DNA of 60,715 nucleotides from Acidobacteriota bacterium (GCA_003223245.1 QHYI01000145.1:1-60715), one strand, 5' to 3'. Numbered from the stretch's first letter, positions 6,883 to 18,400 are shown. Numbers and translations: made by a program. Notes: generated by a model from the sequence alone, not told the origin.

Positions 6883-9600
6883 ATGTTCAGTGACTTCTGG
6901 CTTCGCCTGCGTGCATTGCTTCGGCGAGAAGCGCTCGAGACGGAATTAGATGACGAATTGCGAGGGCATGTCCTGCGGGAAACCGAGAAATACGTCAGAG
7001 CCGGCGTGCCGCAGGAAGAAGCTGTGCGTCGTGCGCGATTGGCCCTAGGCGGCGTCGAGCAGACCAAGGAAGAATGCCGCGAAGTGCGCGGCGTTCATCT
7101 CCTCGAAACGACGCTGCAAGATATTCGCTACGCGTTGCGCATGCTGCGGAAGAGCCTGGGGTTTACGGCAGTCGCCATTTTGACCTTGGCGCTTGGCATC
7201 GGCGCGAACACGGCCATTTTTTCACTGCTCAATGCTTTGGCGCTTCGCGATTTGTCTGTGCCCCACCCTGAAGAATTGGTGTGGTTCGGCGCTTACTCAC
7301 CCGATGATCGATTTCCCAATGACCCCTACACGGCACTTTCGCTCCCCATGTTTCAGGAACTCTCGCGGGATCAACAGGTGTTTTCGGGGACGTTTGCCTG
7401 GTGGGGCGGCGCGGTGATGAATGTAGAAGTCAACGAGACGCTCACGCGGGCAAGCATTTGGGCGGTGACGGGAAACTTTTATTCCGAACTCGGCGCGCGA
7501 CCTGAAATTGGCCGCTTGCTCGAGCCCGACGATGTGGATTTGAATGCCAGTACGGTTACGCGTGTGGCTGTGCTCGGTTACGGATTTTGGCAGCGACAGT
7601 ACGGTGGTTCGCGAGAGGCTGTTGGCAAAACGCTGAAAATTGAAGGAATTCCTTTCACCATCATCGGCGTTGCGCCCAGAGGATTTACGGGAACCAGCGC
7701 AGAAGGCGGTCTTGATGTCTGTGTGCCTCTAACAGCGGAGCCAATGCTTTTGGGTGATACAGACGTTCAGAAGCATCTGCAGCGACGAGACGCGCTTTGG
7801 TTAGCGGCGGCGGGCCGGCTGAAAGCCGGCATCCCGTCGGAACAAGCTCGTGCACAGCTCGAATCGCTTTGGCCGCCTGTGCGGCAGGCTATGCTCCCGG
7901 CGGCGCAGGACCCGGGGCGGCGGAATAGGTTCCTGGCGCTTCACATGAGAGTCGCGCCAGGCTCGAAGGGCGACTCGTATCTCCGCAGCCGCTTCCTGAA
8001 GCCGCTTTACATTCTGCTGGGCATAGCGGGAACCGTGTTGCTATTGGCCTGCGTGAACCTGGCGAGCCTCATGCTCGCGCGTGCGGCGGCGCGGGCCCAT
8101 GAGACGGGACTGCGTGTGGCGCTGGGAGCGAGCAAGTTGCGGTTGGTTCGGCAAATGCTCACGGAGAGCCTCACACTTTCTGTCGCCGGAGGTCTGGCGG
8201 CATTCGTCGTTGCCTACTGGGGCAGCCGGCTGCTGGCGGATTTCATTCTGACACAGAGCTCCACGATGCCCGCGGAGCTGAACCTCTCGCCGGACACGCA
8301 CATTTTGGGATTTACAGCGGCTGCGGCAGTTCTTACCGGGATGCTCTTTGGCGTTGCTCCAGCCTGGCGTGCTGCGCAGGGGAATTTGAACGCGGTACTG
8401 CAACAGAATGCGCGCACGCTTTCCGGCGGAACCGGGCGGCTAGGCCGCGGGCTCATCGTCACACAAATTTCGCTTTCGCTGCTGTTGCTGGCGGCATCCG
8501 GTTTATTTATCCGCAGCTTGTTGAAACTGCAGGCGGTGGAACCGGGATTTCGCAAGGGGCAGCTTTTGGCGGTCGGGTTGTTTCCCCGCCCGAACGGCTA
8601 CAAAGACCTGAACTGGACAAATTACGATCGCGAGCTACTGGCAAAGGTTTCAAGTCTGCCTGGCGTGGAAGCGGCAGGAATCGTGGAAATGACGCCAGGA
8701 AGCGTGGGCGAATGGACGGAAAAGGTGCGCGTGACTGGCGCGCAAGCTGAGGAAGTCACCTCCGATTGCGTGCTGCTGATGCCGGGTTCGTTTCATCCAC
8801 TGAACATAAGTTTGCTTCGGGGGCGAACCTTCACATGGAATGATGACGAGCACGCAGGCAAAGTTGCGATCGTGAGTCAGAACTTGGCCCAAAGACTTTT
8901 CCCTGGAGGCAACGCGATTGGCGGCCCCCTCGACGTTAGCACCGAGCCGAAGTGGCAGAGCCTCAAAATCGTAGGCATTGTGAGTAACGCGAGTTACTAC
9001 AACATCCGCAAGCCACCGCAATTCACGGTCTACGTTCCCGGCACGCAGCATGGCGATTTTATGGGCTACCCCGACCTGATCCTTCAGACGAAAGCCTCGC
9101 CAACGGCATTGTGGGATGCCGTGCAGCAAGCGGTGAATTCCTTCGGACATGAATACGTGTTTTCCATCAAGGCGATCCGCCAGCTCATTGACAAATCCGT
9201 TTTGCAGGAACGCGTGGAAGCATTGCTTTCGATTTTCTTCGGTGTGCTGGCGTTGCTGCTCGGGGCCATCGGACTATACGGCTTGATGGCTTACAACGTC
9301 ACGCAGCGAACGCAGGAAATTGGCATTCGCCTAGCGCTCGGGGCGTCCCGAGGAGACGTGCGGTGGATGGTCCTGCGCGAGACGCTCATCCTGACGTTGA
9401 TCGGGATAGCGATTGGCGTGCCGTGTGCCATGGTTGCCTCCCGTGTTATTGCCAACTTGCTATTTGGGTTATCGCCGCATGATCCGGCAACGTTGCTCTT
9501 GGTGGTGGCAACGCTGCTGGCGGTTGGCGCGCTCGCCGGCTATTTGCCGGCAAGGCGGGCTGTGCGAGTGGATCCGATGGTGGCGCTGAGGTATGAGTGA
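6883..9600 (+). CDS. ADOP family permease 2 (MacB/FtsX-like)
   Basis: This 905-residue paralogue of the upstream permease has the same order: a prefix domain (ETELDDEL; VPQEEAVRRARLALGGVE), a helix near residue 105 (TAVAILTLALGIGANTAIF), a periplasmic domain, an FtsX block at about 375-500, a second helix and periplasmic domain, and a C-terminal FtsX block ending ARRAVRVDPMVALRYE. It is the most divergent of the four in the prefix domain. The start is ATG at 6883 with GTAGGAG upstream. It is transcribed with its neighbours, 92 bp after permease 1. The substrate is unknown; related MacB-like proteins act in mechanotransmission or export of antibiotics, peptides or lipoproteins. Confidence 0.9.
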   Translation: MFSDFWLRLRALLRREALETELDDELRGHVLRETEKYVRAGVPQEEAVRRARLALGGVEQTKEECREVRGVHLLETTLQDIRYALRMLRKSLGFTAVAILTLALGIGANTAIFSLLNALALRDLSVPHPEELVWFGAYSPDDRFPNDPYTALSLPMFQELSRDQQVFSGTFAWWGGAVMNVEVNETLTRASIWAVTGNFYSELGARPEIGRLLEPDDVDLNASTVTRVAVLGYGFWQRQYGGSREAVGKTLKIEGIPFTIIGVAPRGFTGTSAEGGLDVCVPLTAEPMLLGDTDVQKHLQRRDALWLAAAGRLKAGIPSEQARAQLESLWPPVRQAMLPAAQDPGRRNRFLALHMRVAPGSKGDSYLRSRFLKPLYILLGIAGTVLLLACVNLASLMLARAAARAHETGLRVALGASKLRLVRQMLTESLTLSVAGGLAAFVVAYWGSRLLADFILTQSSTMPAELNLSPDTHILGFTAAAAVLTGMLFGVAPAWRAAQGNLNAVLQQNARTLSGGTGRLGRGLIVTQISLSLLLLAASGLFIRSLLKLQAVEPGFRKGQLLAVGLFPRPNGYKDLNWTNYDRELLAKVSSLPGVEAAGIVEMTPGSVGEWTEKVRVTGAQAEEVTSDCVLLMPGSFHPLNISLLRGRTFTWNDDEHAGKVAIVSQNLAQRLFPGGNAIGGPLDVSTEPKWQSLKIVGIVSNASYYNIRKPPQFTVYVPGTQHGDFMGYPDLILQTKASPTALWDAVQQAVNSFGHEYVFSIKAIRQLIDKSVLQERVEALLSIFFGVLALLLGAIGLYGLMAYNVTQRTQEIGIRLALGASRGDVRWMVLRETLILTLIGIAIGVPCAMVASRVIANLLFGLSPHDPATLLLVVATLLAVGALAGYLPARRAVRVDPMVALRYE

Positions 9601-9688
9601 GGAAACGAGGTACAGGAGGTTGAGGCGGTAAAGGAAATAAAGGAGCAAGAAAAAGACAAGTGACGGTAGAGAGGCAGAGGAAATAGCC
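9601..9688 (+). repeat. Purine-rich spacer, first copy
   Basis: This spacer is nearly the same as 12491-12565: GAGGAAACGAGGTA is followed by GGAGGTTGAGG and AAAGGAAATAAAGGAGCAAG. The match continues into the first codons of the next permease (ATGCTTAGGGATTTGTGG), which points to recent tandem duplication of a gene plus its leader. Confidence 0.75.
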
Positions 9689-12490
9689 ATGCTTAGGGAT
9701 TTGTGGTTTCGCGTAAGGGCGCTGTTCTGGCGTAGGTCGGTCGAGACGGAATTGGATGAGGAACTGCGGTTTCACTTGGAGCGGCAGGTTGAGAAATATG
9801 TGCAGAACGGATTGAGCCGCGAAGAATCGCAGCAGCGGGCGAGGGTGGAGTTTGGCGGTGTCGAACTCGCGAAAGAAGAATGTCGAGACGCACGGGGCGT
9901 AAGGTATCTCGAAAGCCTGTGGCAAGACTTGCGCTTCGGGTTGCGCATGCTGCGCAAGAGCCCGGGATTTACGGCCACCGCCGTCGTTGCCCTGGCGGTC
10001 GGCATTGGGGTGAACACAACAGTGTTCACGGCGTTTGACGCCATCGCGTTGCGGCCGCGACAGGTGAAGGACCCGGACCACCTCGTAGGCGTTTACCGCA
10101 CGGCCCAGGGAGAAAGTTACGGCGCATTTTCTTACCCTGATTACATTTATTACCGCGACCATACCAAAACCCTTTCTGACTTGGCGATGTGGAGCGGGGA
10201 AACGAACGTAACCACTCCGGACCTTTCCGTTGCCAGCACGGAAAACCTGCCGCGAGTCGCGGGGGCGCTCGGCTTTCATATGCCGCAATTGCTGAAGGGA
10301 GGCGTACAACGGCTGACCTGTATCTTTGTTTCGGGCAACTACTTTCAGTTGCTCGGAGCGCAGCCCGCGGCCGGCCGTTTGTTTTTGCCCGAGGACGATC
10401 AACTAGGCGCGCCGCCGGTAGCTGTTTTGAGCGGAAATTTCTGGCAGACCCAGCTCCACTCGAACCCTGACATCGTAGGGGCCACGATTCGCCTCGACCA
10501 CGTGGCTTTCACCATCGTTGGTGTGACGCCCGTGGACTACCTTGGCACTCTTTCGAGGATGCCCGTTCTGTGGGCGCCGACCGCTGCACGGCCTCTGCTT
10601 GGAGACGGCACGCGCGAGACCCTGACGAACCGCAATGTGCCATCCGGGATTGTGTATGGACACCTGAAGGCTGGCATTTCCTTGCCTGATGCAGAAGCGG
10701 AATGGAAGGTTCTGGCTGCGCAGTTGCGCGCAGGATATCCAGACGTTGAACGAAATACCGGCGTCAGGATCATCAGCGAGCGAACCTTTGGTGAAATTGA
10801 CTCGGAAGCATGGCCCATCGTAGCCGCCACGATGGGCGCGGTGGCGCTGCTGTTGTTGATTGCCTGTGCGAACGTGGCCAGTCTTTTGTTGGGACGCGCG
10901 GCGACGCGCCGCCGTGAAATCGGCGTGCGGCTTTCGCTCGGAGCCGGCCGGCGACGGCTGCTGCAACAGCTGCTGATCGAGAGCACGTTGATCGCTCTTT
11001 TGGCCGGCGCCGTGGGCCTTCCGCTGGCGTCGTGGACGCTACATCTGCTTGTCGTGAAAATTACTTCCGCGATTCCTTCGTATTGGGGCGCCATCGCATT
11101 GCAAGTCAGTCCGGACATCCGTATTTTCGGCTATACCGTGCTCATCTCTTTGCTGACAGGAGTGGCGTTTGGGTTGACTCCGGCTTTGCAAGCATTGAGG
11201 ACTGACGTCAACTCGGCGCTCAAAGATAGCGGCAGCATGCTGGGAGAGCGACTGAGCAAGTCGCGGCTTCGCGACCTGCTTATCGTTGCCCAGGTCGCTG
11301 CTTGTCTCGTGTTGCTTATCAATTCGACGCTCCTGCTGCGAGGATCAGAGCGAGCGCTTCACGTCGATCCAGGATTTGATAGCAAGCATCTTGCGCACTT
11401 GTCCTTAGAAATGAATGGGCCACAGACAGGCTACAGCCAAGAGCGGTTGTTTCAGCTGAAGGGGCAACTGATGGATGAGGTTGGTAGTCTTCCTGGCGTC
11501 ATCGCGGTTACTCAGGCTTCTCGTGCGCCGATCTCTGGCGGCAACCGGTTTGTGCCGGTCGGGATTGACAATGCGGAGCCACCATCGAATAACGGGAGCG
11601 AAGACAAGCGACCGACGGCAGGCTACAGCTATGTTCTGCCGAATTATTTCAAGACCCTTGGCATCCCTATCGTTGAGGGGCGGACTTTCACAAAGCAAGA
11701 AGCTGATACAGAAGCTCCCATCGTGGTCATCAGCGAGGCCACGGCGCGGCGTTTCTGGCGTGGTCAAAATCCCCTCGGCAAGCGCTTGGTGATCGGATCG
11801 GTGAAGGGGCCGGCTCCTTACCCCGGCGAGACGGCTCCGTATTCTCCGGGCAGCGAGGTGATTGGCGTGGTTCGAGATGCGCACAGCCTCTTTCTGGGCA
11901 AAGTGGACGAGTCGTATCTCTATTTGCCGCTCTCGCAGACGCGCCATTGGACTAGCATGTTGCTGGTACGCACAGAGGACGCCGCATCCGGTCTGCTCCC
12001 TACATTCAGAAGCGCAGTGCGGCGCGTCGACCCGAATTGGTTTGTCGTTGTCGCGCCCCTCGACTGGATGGTTTCGCTTGACCCTTACTTCGTGATCTCG
12101 CGCATCGGGGGCATTCTCTCCAGCATTGTCGGTGTGCTCGGCTTGATTCTGGCTTGCCTGGGTGTCTATGGGGTGGTGGGTTACAGCGTGGTACAGAGAA
12201 CACACGAAATCGGTATTCGGATGGCACTTGGCGCGCGACCGCCGCAGGTACTCGGGCTGGTGTTGCGAGAGTGCACGCGGCCGACGCTGCTCGGAACTGC
12301 AATAGGAATCGCCTTGTCGGCTGCGATTTCGCGGCTGCTTTCGGCGCTGCTTTTTGGCCTGAATCCCATGGATGCTATTTCCTTTGCAGGAGTCTCGCTG
12401 CTGCTGGCCGCTGTGGCGCTGTTTGCAGGCTGGCTTCCCGCAAGGAGGGCGATGAGAGTGGATCCGTTGGTGGCGCTGAGGTACGAGTGA
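9689..12490 (+). CDS. ADOP family permease 3 (MacB/FtsX-like)
   Basis: This 933-residue protein is the longest of the four. The prefix domain (ETELDEELRFHLERQVEKYV, about residues 18-37) is almost the same as in permeases 1 and 4. It has the usual two periplasmic domains and two FtsX blocks, with SLGAGRRRLLQQLLIES in the first and RMALGARPPQVLGLVLRE in the second, and ends ARRAMRVDPLVALRYE. The first periplasmic domain carries an insertion relative to the others. The start is ATG at 9689, preceded by GAGGAAATAGCC. The function is as for its paralogues; the spread of periplasmic sequences suggests different extracytoplasmic partners or ligands. Confidence 0.9.
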   Translation: MLRDLWFRVRALFWRRSVETELDEELRFHLERQVEKYVQNGLSREESQQRARVEFGGVELAKEECRDARGVRYLESLWQDLRFGLRMLRKSPGFTATAVVALAVGIGVNTTVFTAFDAIALRPRQVKDPDHLVGVYRTAQGESYGAFSYPDYIYYRDHTKTLSDLAMWSGETNVTTPDLSVASTENLPRVAGALGFHMPQLLKGGVQRLTCIFVSGNYFQLLGAQPAAGRLFLPEDDQLGAPPVAVLSGNFWQTQLHSNPDIVGATIRLDHVAFTIVGVTPVDYLGTLSRMPVLWAPTAARPLLGDGTRETLTNRNVPSGIVYGHLKAGISLPDAEAEWKVLAAQLRAGYPDVERNTGVRIISERTFGEIDSEAWPIVAATMGAVALLLLIACANVASLLLGRAATRRREIGVRLSLGAGRRRLLQQLLIESTLIALLAGAVGLPLASWTLHLLVVKITSAIPSYWGAIALQVSPDIRIFGYTVLISLLTGVAFGLTPALQALRTDVNSALKDSGSMLGERLSKSRLRDLLIVAQVAACLVLLINSTLLLRGSERALHVDPGFDSKHLAHLSLEMNGPQTGYSQERLFQLKGQLMDEVGSLPGVIAVTQASRAPISGGNRFVPVGIDNAEPPSNNGSEDKRPTAGYSYVLPNYFKTLGIPIVEGRTFTKQEADTEAPIVVISEATARRFWRGQNPLGKRLVIGSVKGPAPYPGETAPYSPGSEVIGVVRDAHSLFLGKVDESYLYLPLSQTRHWTSMLLVRTEDAASGLLPTFRSAVRRVDPNWFVVVAPLDWMVSLDPYFVISRIGGILSSIVGVLGLILACLGVYGVVGYSVVQRTHEIGIRMALGARPPQVLGLVLRECTRPTLLGTAIGIALSAAISRLLSALLFGLNPMDAISFAGVSLLLAAVALFAGWLPARRAMRVDPLVALRYE

Positions 12491-12565
12491 GGAAACGAGG
12501 TATAGGAGGTTGAGGAGGTAAAGGAAATAAAGGAGCAAGAAAAAGAGAGAAAAAGGAAATAGGCC
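12491..12565 (+). repeat. Purine-rich spacer, second copy
   Basis: This is the near-identical partner of 9601-9688 and carries the ribosome site AAAAGGAAATAGGCC just before permease 4. By eye, over 90% of the aligned positions agree in the first 50 bases. Confidence 0.75.
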
Positions 12566-15235
12566 ATGCTTAGGGATTTGTGGTTTCGCGTGCGGGCATT
12601 ACTCCGGCGTCGGTCGGTTGAAACGGAATTGGACGAGGAACTGCGTTTTCATTTGGAGCGGCAGGTTGAGAAATGTGAGCAGGGAGGGTTGAGCAGGGGA
12701 GAGGCCCAGCGGCGGGCGAGCGTCGAGTTCGGAGGGCTCGAACTGGCGAAAGAGGAGTGCCGCGACGCGCGGGGCTTGCGATTGCTCGAGAACTTGTTTC
12801 AGGACGTGCGCTATGGGATGCGCGTGCTGCGCAAATCGCCAGGATTCACAACGGTTGCCATTCTGACGCTGGCACTGGGAATTGCGGCCAACACGACGAT
12901 CTTCAGCGTGGTGAACGCTTTTCTTTTGCGAAAGCCGCCGGTTCGCGATCCTGACCGCGTGATGGTCGTCAGCAGCGTCAATCCTGCGAAGGATGCCTAC
13001 GCGCCAGATCGAACTCCTGTGTCGGCGCTAGACTTTCTCGATTGGCAAGCCCAGAGCCATTCTTTTAGCGCCATGGCAGCGGCCGATTTTGAGGATTTCA
13101 CGCTCAGCGGCGGCCTTGCACCACAGCGCGTGGCGGGCGCTAGGGTCTCAAGCTCCTTCTTTCAAATTATGGGCGTTGCTCCTGCAAGAGGGCAAGCGTT
13201 CTTGCCCGAAGAGAACGAGTGGGGACACGATCACTCCGTTGTTTTGAGTGACGAGCTCTGGAAGGAACGATTTGGCGGTGATTCGCAGATTCTTGGCCGC
13301 CTCATTAAGGTCAACGGCCAGAACTATAACGTTGTCGGAATCATGCCAGGCACGTTTCACCTCTGGGACTTCGAGGCACAACTTTGGGTTCCCCTGACAT
13401 TTTCATCAGATGATTTGCGCCCGCGTTCCCGGTCCTCGAGGCTCTTGCGCGTTTTTGCGCGATTGAAGCCCGGTATGGACGAACGCCGCTCCGCCGCGGA
13501 AATGCAGACCATCGCGCAACGGCTCGCGCAGGAGCATAAAGATACAAACGAAGCGTGGGGAGCGAGCGTGAAGTCTCTTCAACGCTACAGCACAGCGGAC
13601 TCGAACTCGGAGACAGCCACGACGTTTCTTATGGCGGCGGTGGGATTCGTGCTCCTGATTGCTTGCACGAATTTGGCGAACCTGATGCTGGCGCGCAATT
13701 CGGCGCGGCATCGCGAATTTACCATCCGCTCGGCGCTGGGGGCCGGGCGTTTTCGGCTCGCGCGCCAACTGTTTACCGAATGCCTGCTCCTTTCCTTTGG
13801 GGGTGGCGCCTTGGGAGCCCTGGGCGCATTTTGGGGAGTGCGCGCGCTTCGCGTGCAGTTCAATTGGAATGAGTACGCACAAGCGATGGCAAAGGAGGTT
13901 TACGTTGATGGCCGAGCGCTGTTCTTCACGCTTGCGGTCTCTTTGGGCGCGGGTATTTTATTTGGCTTGGTGCCGACAATTCAGATTGCGCGAAGGAGTG
14001 CAAGCGACGGCTTGAAGGAAGGGGGCCGCGGCACGACAGCGGGTCCCGAGCGCCAGCGCCTTCAAAGGATGCTCGTCGTTGGGCAGCTGGCTCTATCTTT
14101 GTTCTTGTTGGTTGGCGCGGGGCTGTTTGTGGAAGGCTTCTTAGAGGAAATCCGAGCGAGCGTAGGATTTAATTCACATCATTTGCTGACGGCAACGGTG
14201 TGGCCTCGCGACCTCAAGTACCTTGACTCGCAGCGCCAGAGGCAATTTTTTGAAAACGTTCTGCAGCATCTCACAAATCTCCCTGGAGTCCAGTCGGCGG
14301 CCGGGGCCACTGATCTTCCGTACAATTTTCCAGGTGATGTGTCCTTCACGGTTGAGGGGCATCCTGGGACCAAGCCGGACGATCAGCCAAAATGCGCCTG
14401 GTTCGCCGTAAGCCCCGGATATCTTGAGACACTGCAAGTTCCGCTATTGCAAGGACGTGAGTTCACGCCCTCGGACACTGCGGATGTGCCTCCCGTGGCG
14501 ATCGTCAACAAAGCTTTTGCCAAGAGCTTCTTTGGCGGAGAAAACCCAATTGGCCGCCATATCCGGCTCGACCTGGATGACCACAAGGAAAACTCATGGA
14601 GCGAAGTCGTCGGTATTGTGGGGAATGTGAAAGAGTTCCTCGGACAGGTGAAACCGCGGCCACAAATCTTTGTTCCGTTCGCCGCGCATCCCAGCCAGTT
14701 GATGAGGTTCATAGTGCGAACGAGAACAGAGCCGACGAGCCTGTCGGATTCTCTGCGCCACGCCGTGTGGGCTGTTGACCCGGACCAGGCTGTGACCGAA
14801 ATCCGGACGATGGACCGGGTGATCGAGGACTCTGCTTCGGGAGATAACCTGATGGCGGAAATGATGGGTGGGTTTGCATTGCTCGCCTTAGTGATGGCTT
14901 CGATCGGAATTTTTGGCGTGCTGTCGTATTTGGTGGAACAACGCACGCAGGAAATGGGAATTCGCTTGGCTTTGGGCGCCGAGCCTGCCGGATTACTGCG
15001 TTTTGTGATCCGCAAGGGCATGGCGATTGTCGGCGTTGGTACGGGAATTGGAGTGCTATTCTCGCTGGCACTTCCAAAGCTGGTTGCGGCGTCGTTTGAC
15101 AACTTCAGATTCCACAGCCTATGGGTTCTGGCTCCAGCGCCAATCGTGGTTTTGACTGTCGGTCTTGCGGCGTGTTACGTGCCTGCGCGGAGAGCGATGC
15201 GGGTCGATCCGATGGTGGCCTTGCGGTACGAATAA
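12566..15235 (+). CDS. ADOP family permease 4 (MacB/FtsX-like)
   Basis: This 889-residue fourth paralogue has the prefix domain at residues 1-75, a helix near 100 (TVAILTLALGIAANTTIF), periplasmic domain 1, an FtsX block at about 345-470, periplasmic domain 2, and a C-terminal FtsX block (RLALGAEPAGLLRFVIRKG). It ends ARRAMRVDPMVALRYE, the same tail as permease 1. The start is ATG at 12566. It is the last gene of the padR-led array; about 215 bp without a gene follow. Its first codons and leader match permease 3, while much of the body differs, so gene conversion of the 5' end is possible. Confidence 0.9.
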   Translation: MLRDLWFRVRALLRRRSVETELDEELRFHLERQVEKCEQGGLSRGEAQRRASVEFGGLELAKEECRDARGLRLLENLFQDVRYGMRVLRKSPGFTTVAILTLALGIAANTTIFSVVNAFLLRKPPVRDPDRVMVVSSVNPAKDAYAPDRTPVSALDFLDWQAQSHSFSAMAAADFEDFTLSGGLAPQRVAGARVSSSFFQIMGVAPARGQAFLPEENEWGHDHSVVLSDELWKERFGGDSQILGRLIKVNGQNYNVVGIMPGTFHLWDFEAQLWVPLTFSSDDLRPRSRSSRLLRVFARLKPGMDERRSAAEMQTIAQRLAQEHKDTNEAWGASVKSLQRYSTADSNSETATTFLMAAVGFVLLIACTNLANLMLARNSARHREFTIRSALGAGRFRLARQLFTECLLLSFGGGALGALGAFWGVRALRVQFNWNEYAQAMAKEVYVDGRALFFTLAVSLGAGILFGLVPTIQIARRSASDGLKEGGRGTTAGPERQRLQRMLVVGQLALSLFLLVGAGLFVEGFLEEIRASVGFNSHHLLTATVWPRDLKYLDSQRQRQFFENVLQHLTNLPGVQSAAGATDLPYNFPGDVSFTVEGHPGTKPDDQPKCAWFAVSPGYLETLQVPLLQGREFTPSDTADVPPVAIVNKAFAKSFFGGENPIGRHIRLDLDDHKENSWSEVVGIVGNVKEFLGQVKPRPQIFVPFAAHPSQLMRFIVRTRTEPTSLSDSLRHAVWAVDPDQAVTEIRTMDRVIEDSASGDNLMAEMMGGFALLALVMASIGIFGVLSYLVEQRTQEMGIRLALGAEPAGLLRFVIRKGMAIVGVGTGIGVLFSLALPKLVAASFDNFRFHSLWVLAPAPIVVLTVGLAACYVPARRAMRVDPMVALRYE

Positions 15236-15450
15236 ACTCCTTCTGTTGAACTTTCCGAATGCTGGAAAAACATAGGACGGTGGTATAGTCCGCCCTGAGG
15301 TGGAACGAGGCAAAGCGTCGCCCCTGCGCCCAAGGTGCGAAAGTAGCGCGAAACGGTTTGCAGTGGCGTGGCGTCTGTCAGTTTGCGAATGACGGACCGG
15401 GCCGGTTGTGGTCTTCCATTCTTCAAATCAATTTTCGGGGGAGAGAAGCA

Positions 15451-18400
15451 ATGAGTAGTGGGAAAAGATTTGCGGTTTGCTCTGCGTTTTTGCTGGCAAT
15501 GGGGTTTGTGGGGGCTCGGCAAACGATTCAGGCGCAGACGTTGGATGAGAAAGCGCTCAAGGGCATGAAATGGCGGCAAATTGGGCCGTTTCGCGGCGGG
15601 CGCGCGCTGGCCGTGGCTGGCGTGGCAGGGGATCCGGAAACGTATTATTTCGGGGCCGTGGCCGGAGGCGTATGGAAGACCGAAAACGGCGGGATGACCT
15701 GGACGCCCATGACGGACAAAACCGGAATCATGTCCATCGGCGCAATCGCCGTGGCGCCGTCCGATCCAAACGTGATTTACGTTGGCACCGGCGAGTCGTG
15801 CATTCGCGGAAATATTTCTTATGGCGACGGGATGTACAAGTCCGTGGATGGCGGAAAGACGTGGTCACAGATCGGGCTGGAGGATACGCAACACATCGCG
15901 AAGATCGTGGTGCATCCGCAGAATCCGGACATCGTGTACGTGGCGGCACTGGGACACGCGTATGGACCGAATGAAGCGCGCGGCGTGTTTCGCTCGAATG
16001 ACGGCGGCAAGACGTGGCAGAAACTGCTGTACAAGGACAACAAGACCGGCGCGATTGATCTAGTGTTCGATCCGAATAATCCGCACATTTTGTTTGCGGC
16101 GCTTTGGGAAGCGCAACGCACGCCGTGGAGTTTGATTAGCGGTGGTCCCGGGAGCGGGCTGTATCGTTCGGGGGACGACGGCGCGACCTGGAAGCGGCTC
16201 GAAGGGCACGGGCTGCCGAGCGGTGTGCTGGGGCGCATCGGCGTATCGGTCTCCGGCGCGGATGGCAATCGGGTGTATGCAATTATCGAGGCGGAGAAAG
16301 GCGGAATCTACCGGAGCGACGATGGCGGCGAAAGCTGGCATCTGATTAATCCGGATCATCGTTTCACGCAACGTGCCTGGTATTTTCATCACATTTTTGC
16401 GGACCCGAAGAGCGCCGATACCGTGTACGTGCTGAACACCGGAATTTCGCGCTCGACAGACGGCGGGAAGAGCTTCGAGACCATTCGTGCGCCGCACGGT
16501 GACAATCATGGTTTGTGGATCGATCCTACCCATCCGCAGTGGATGATCCTTTCGAATGACGGCGGAGCCACGGTTTCACACGATGCTGGAAAGAGCTGGA
16601 CAACCGAGGCCAACCAGCCAACGGCGCAGTTCTATCATGTGGCTGCAGACAACTCCGTGCCTTACAAAGTGTACGGCGCGCAACAGGACAATTCGACGGT
16701 GGCGATCGCTACGCGAAGCGACGGCTTCGCGATTGACCGGCCGGACTGGTACGACGTCGGCGGAGGCGAATCCGGATACGTGGTTCCCGATCCGCGCAAT
16801 TCGAATATCGTATATGCCGGTTCTTACGATGGACTGATTACACGCTTCGACAAGTCGAATGGGCAGGAACAGGACATTTCTTCCTGGCCGCTGAATCCGA
16901 TGGGAGCGGGCGCTGCGGAGTTGAAGCATCGCTTCCAGTGGACGGCTCCGATTTTGATTTCTCCGAACGATCCCAACACTCTGTACCACGGCGGAGAAGC
17001 TGTTTTCAAAACAACAGACGGGGGAATGAGCTGGACACCCATCAGCGGAGACTTGACGCGTAACGACAAAACCAAGCAGCAGTCTTCGGGAGGACCGCTG
17101 ACGCAAGACAACACGAGCGTCGAATACTACGACACGGTGTTTGCGATCTCGGAGTCTCCCGTGGAGAAGGGAGTGATCTGGGCTGGCACAGATGATGGGC
17201 TGGTGCAGGTCACGCGCGACGGAGGACAGCACTGGACGAACGTCACGTCGAAAGAATTTGGAGAGTGGAGTCTGGTGAGCCTGATTGAGGCATCGCCACA
17301 CTCCGCAGGCACCGCATATGTGGCCATTGACCGGCATAAGCTCGATGATGACAAGCCGTATGCGTTTAAGACCACCGATTACGGGAAAAGCTGGACCAAA
17401 ATTACGACGGGCTTGCCCGAAAACAGCTACGTGCACGCGGTGAGGGAAGATTCCAAGCGGAAAGGGCTACTGTTCGCGGGCACCGAGAATGGCATTTATG
17501 TTTCGTTTGATGATGGAGGACATTGGCAGTCGTTGAAGCTGAATCTGCCCACAACGCCGATTCATGATTTGACGGTAAAGAACGATGACCTGATCGTGGC
17601 CACACACGGGCGGGCATTCTGGATTCTGGATGACATTTCGCCGCTGCGACAGATGAACGCTTCAACGATGAGTGAGGACGCGTACCTTTATCAGCCAGCC
17701 AGTGCGGTTCGCTATCGCGGTCCGGGATTCTCCTTGCCTGCGACTGTTCCCGTCGGAGCGAACCCGCCGACCGGAGTCATCATTGATTATTTTCTGAAGA
17801 CCAAGCCCAAAGACGCGGTGGATCTGGAGATTCTCGACGCCAAAGGCGAGGTGGTGCGGAAACTTTCAAGCAAAAAAGCCGCGGACGGAGCTTCGCCGGA
17901 GGAAGAAGAATTCGGCATTTCGCGGCCGGGGGAGAAATTGCCGGCAGAGGAAGGGCTTAACCGCTTTGTTTGGAACATGCGCGGCGAACCGGCGACACGC
18001 GTGCCCGGAACCGTTAATTGGGGCGGGCGTTCCGCTGGGGTTCTGGTGGTGCCGGGAGCTTACCAGATCAAGCTGACCGTGGGCGGCAGGACGCTAACGG
18101 CTTCTGCGGAGATTGAAAAGGATCCTCGCGTGAACGTTTTGCAAGCCGATTTGGAGAAGCAATACGAGCTGGCCACGCGGATTCGCGACTGCGTCAACGC
18201 TGGAAACGAAGCAGTGAACCAGTTGCGCAGTGTGATCGAGCAGCTTGACGGGCTGAAGAAGCGCTTGAGCGGAGATACAGGAGCAAAAGCGGTGCTGGAT
18301 TCCGCCGACGCGCTGAAAAAGAAGATCGACGCGGTGGAAGAGAAGATCATCCAGCCAAAATCCAAGAGCGGAGAAGACCCGCTTAATTATCCGATCCAGG

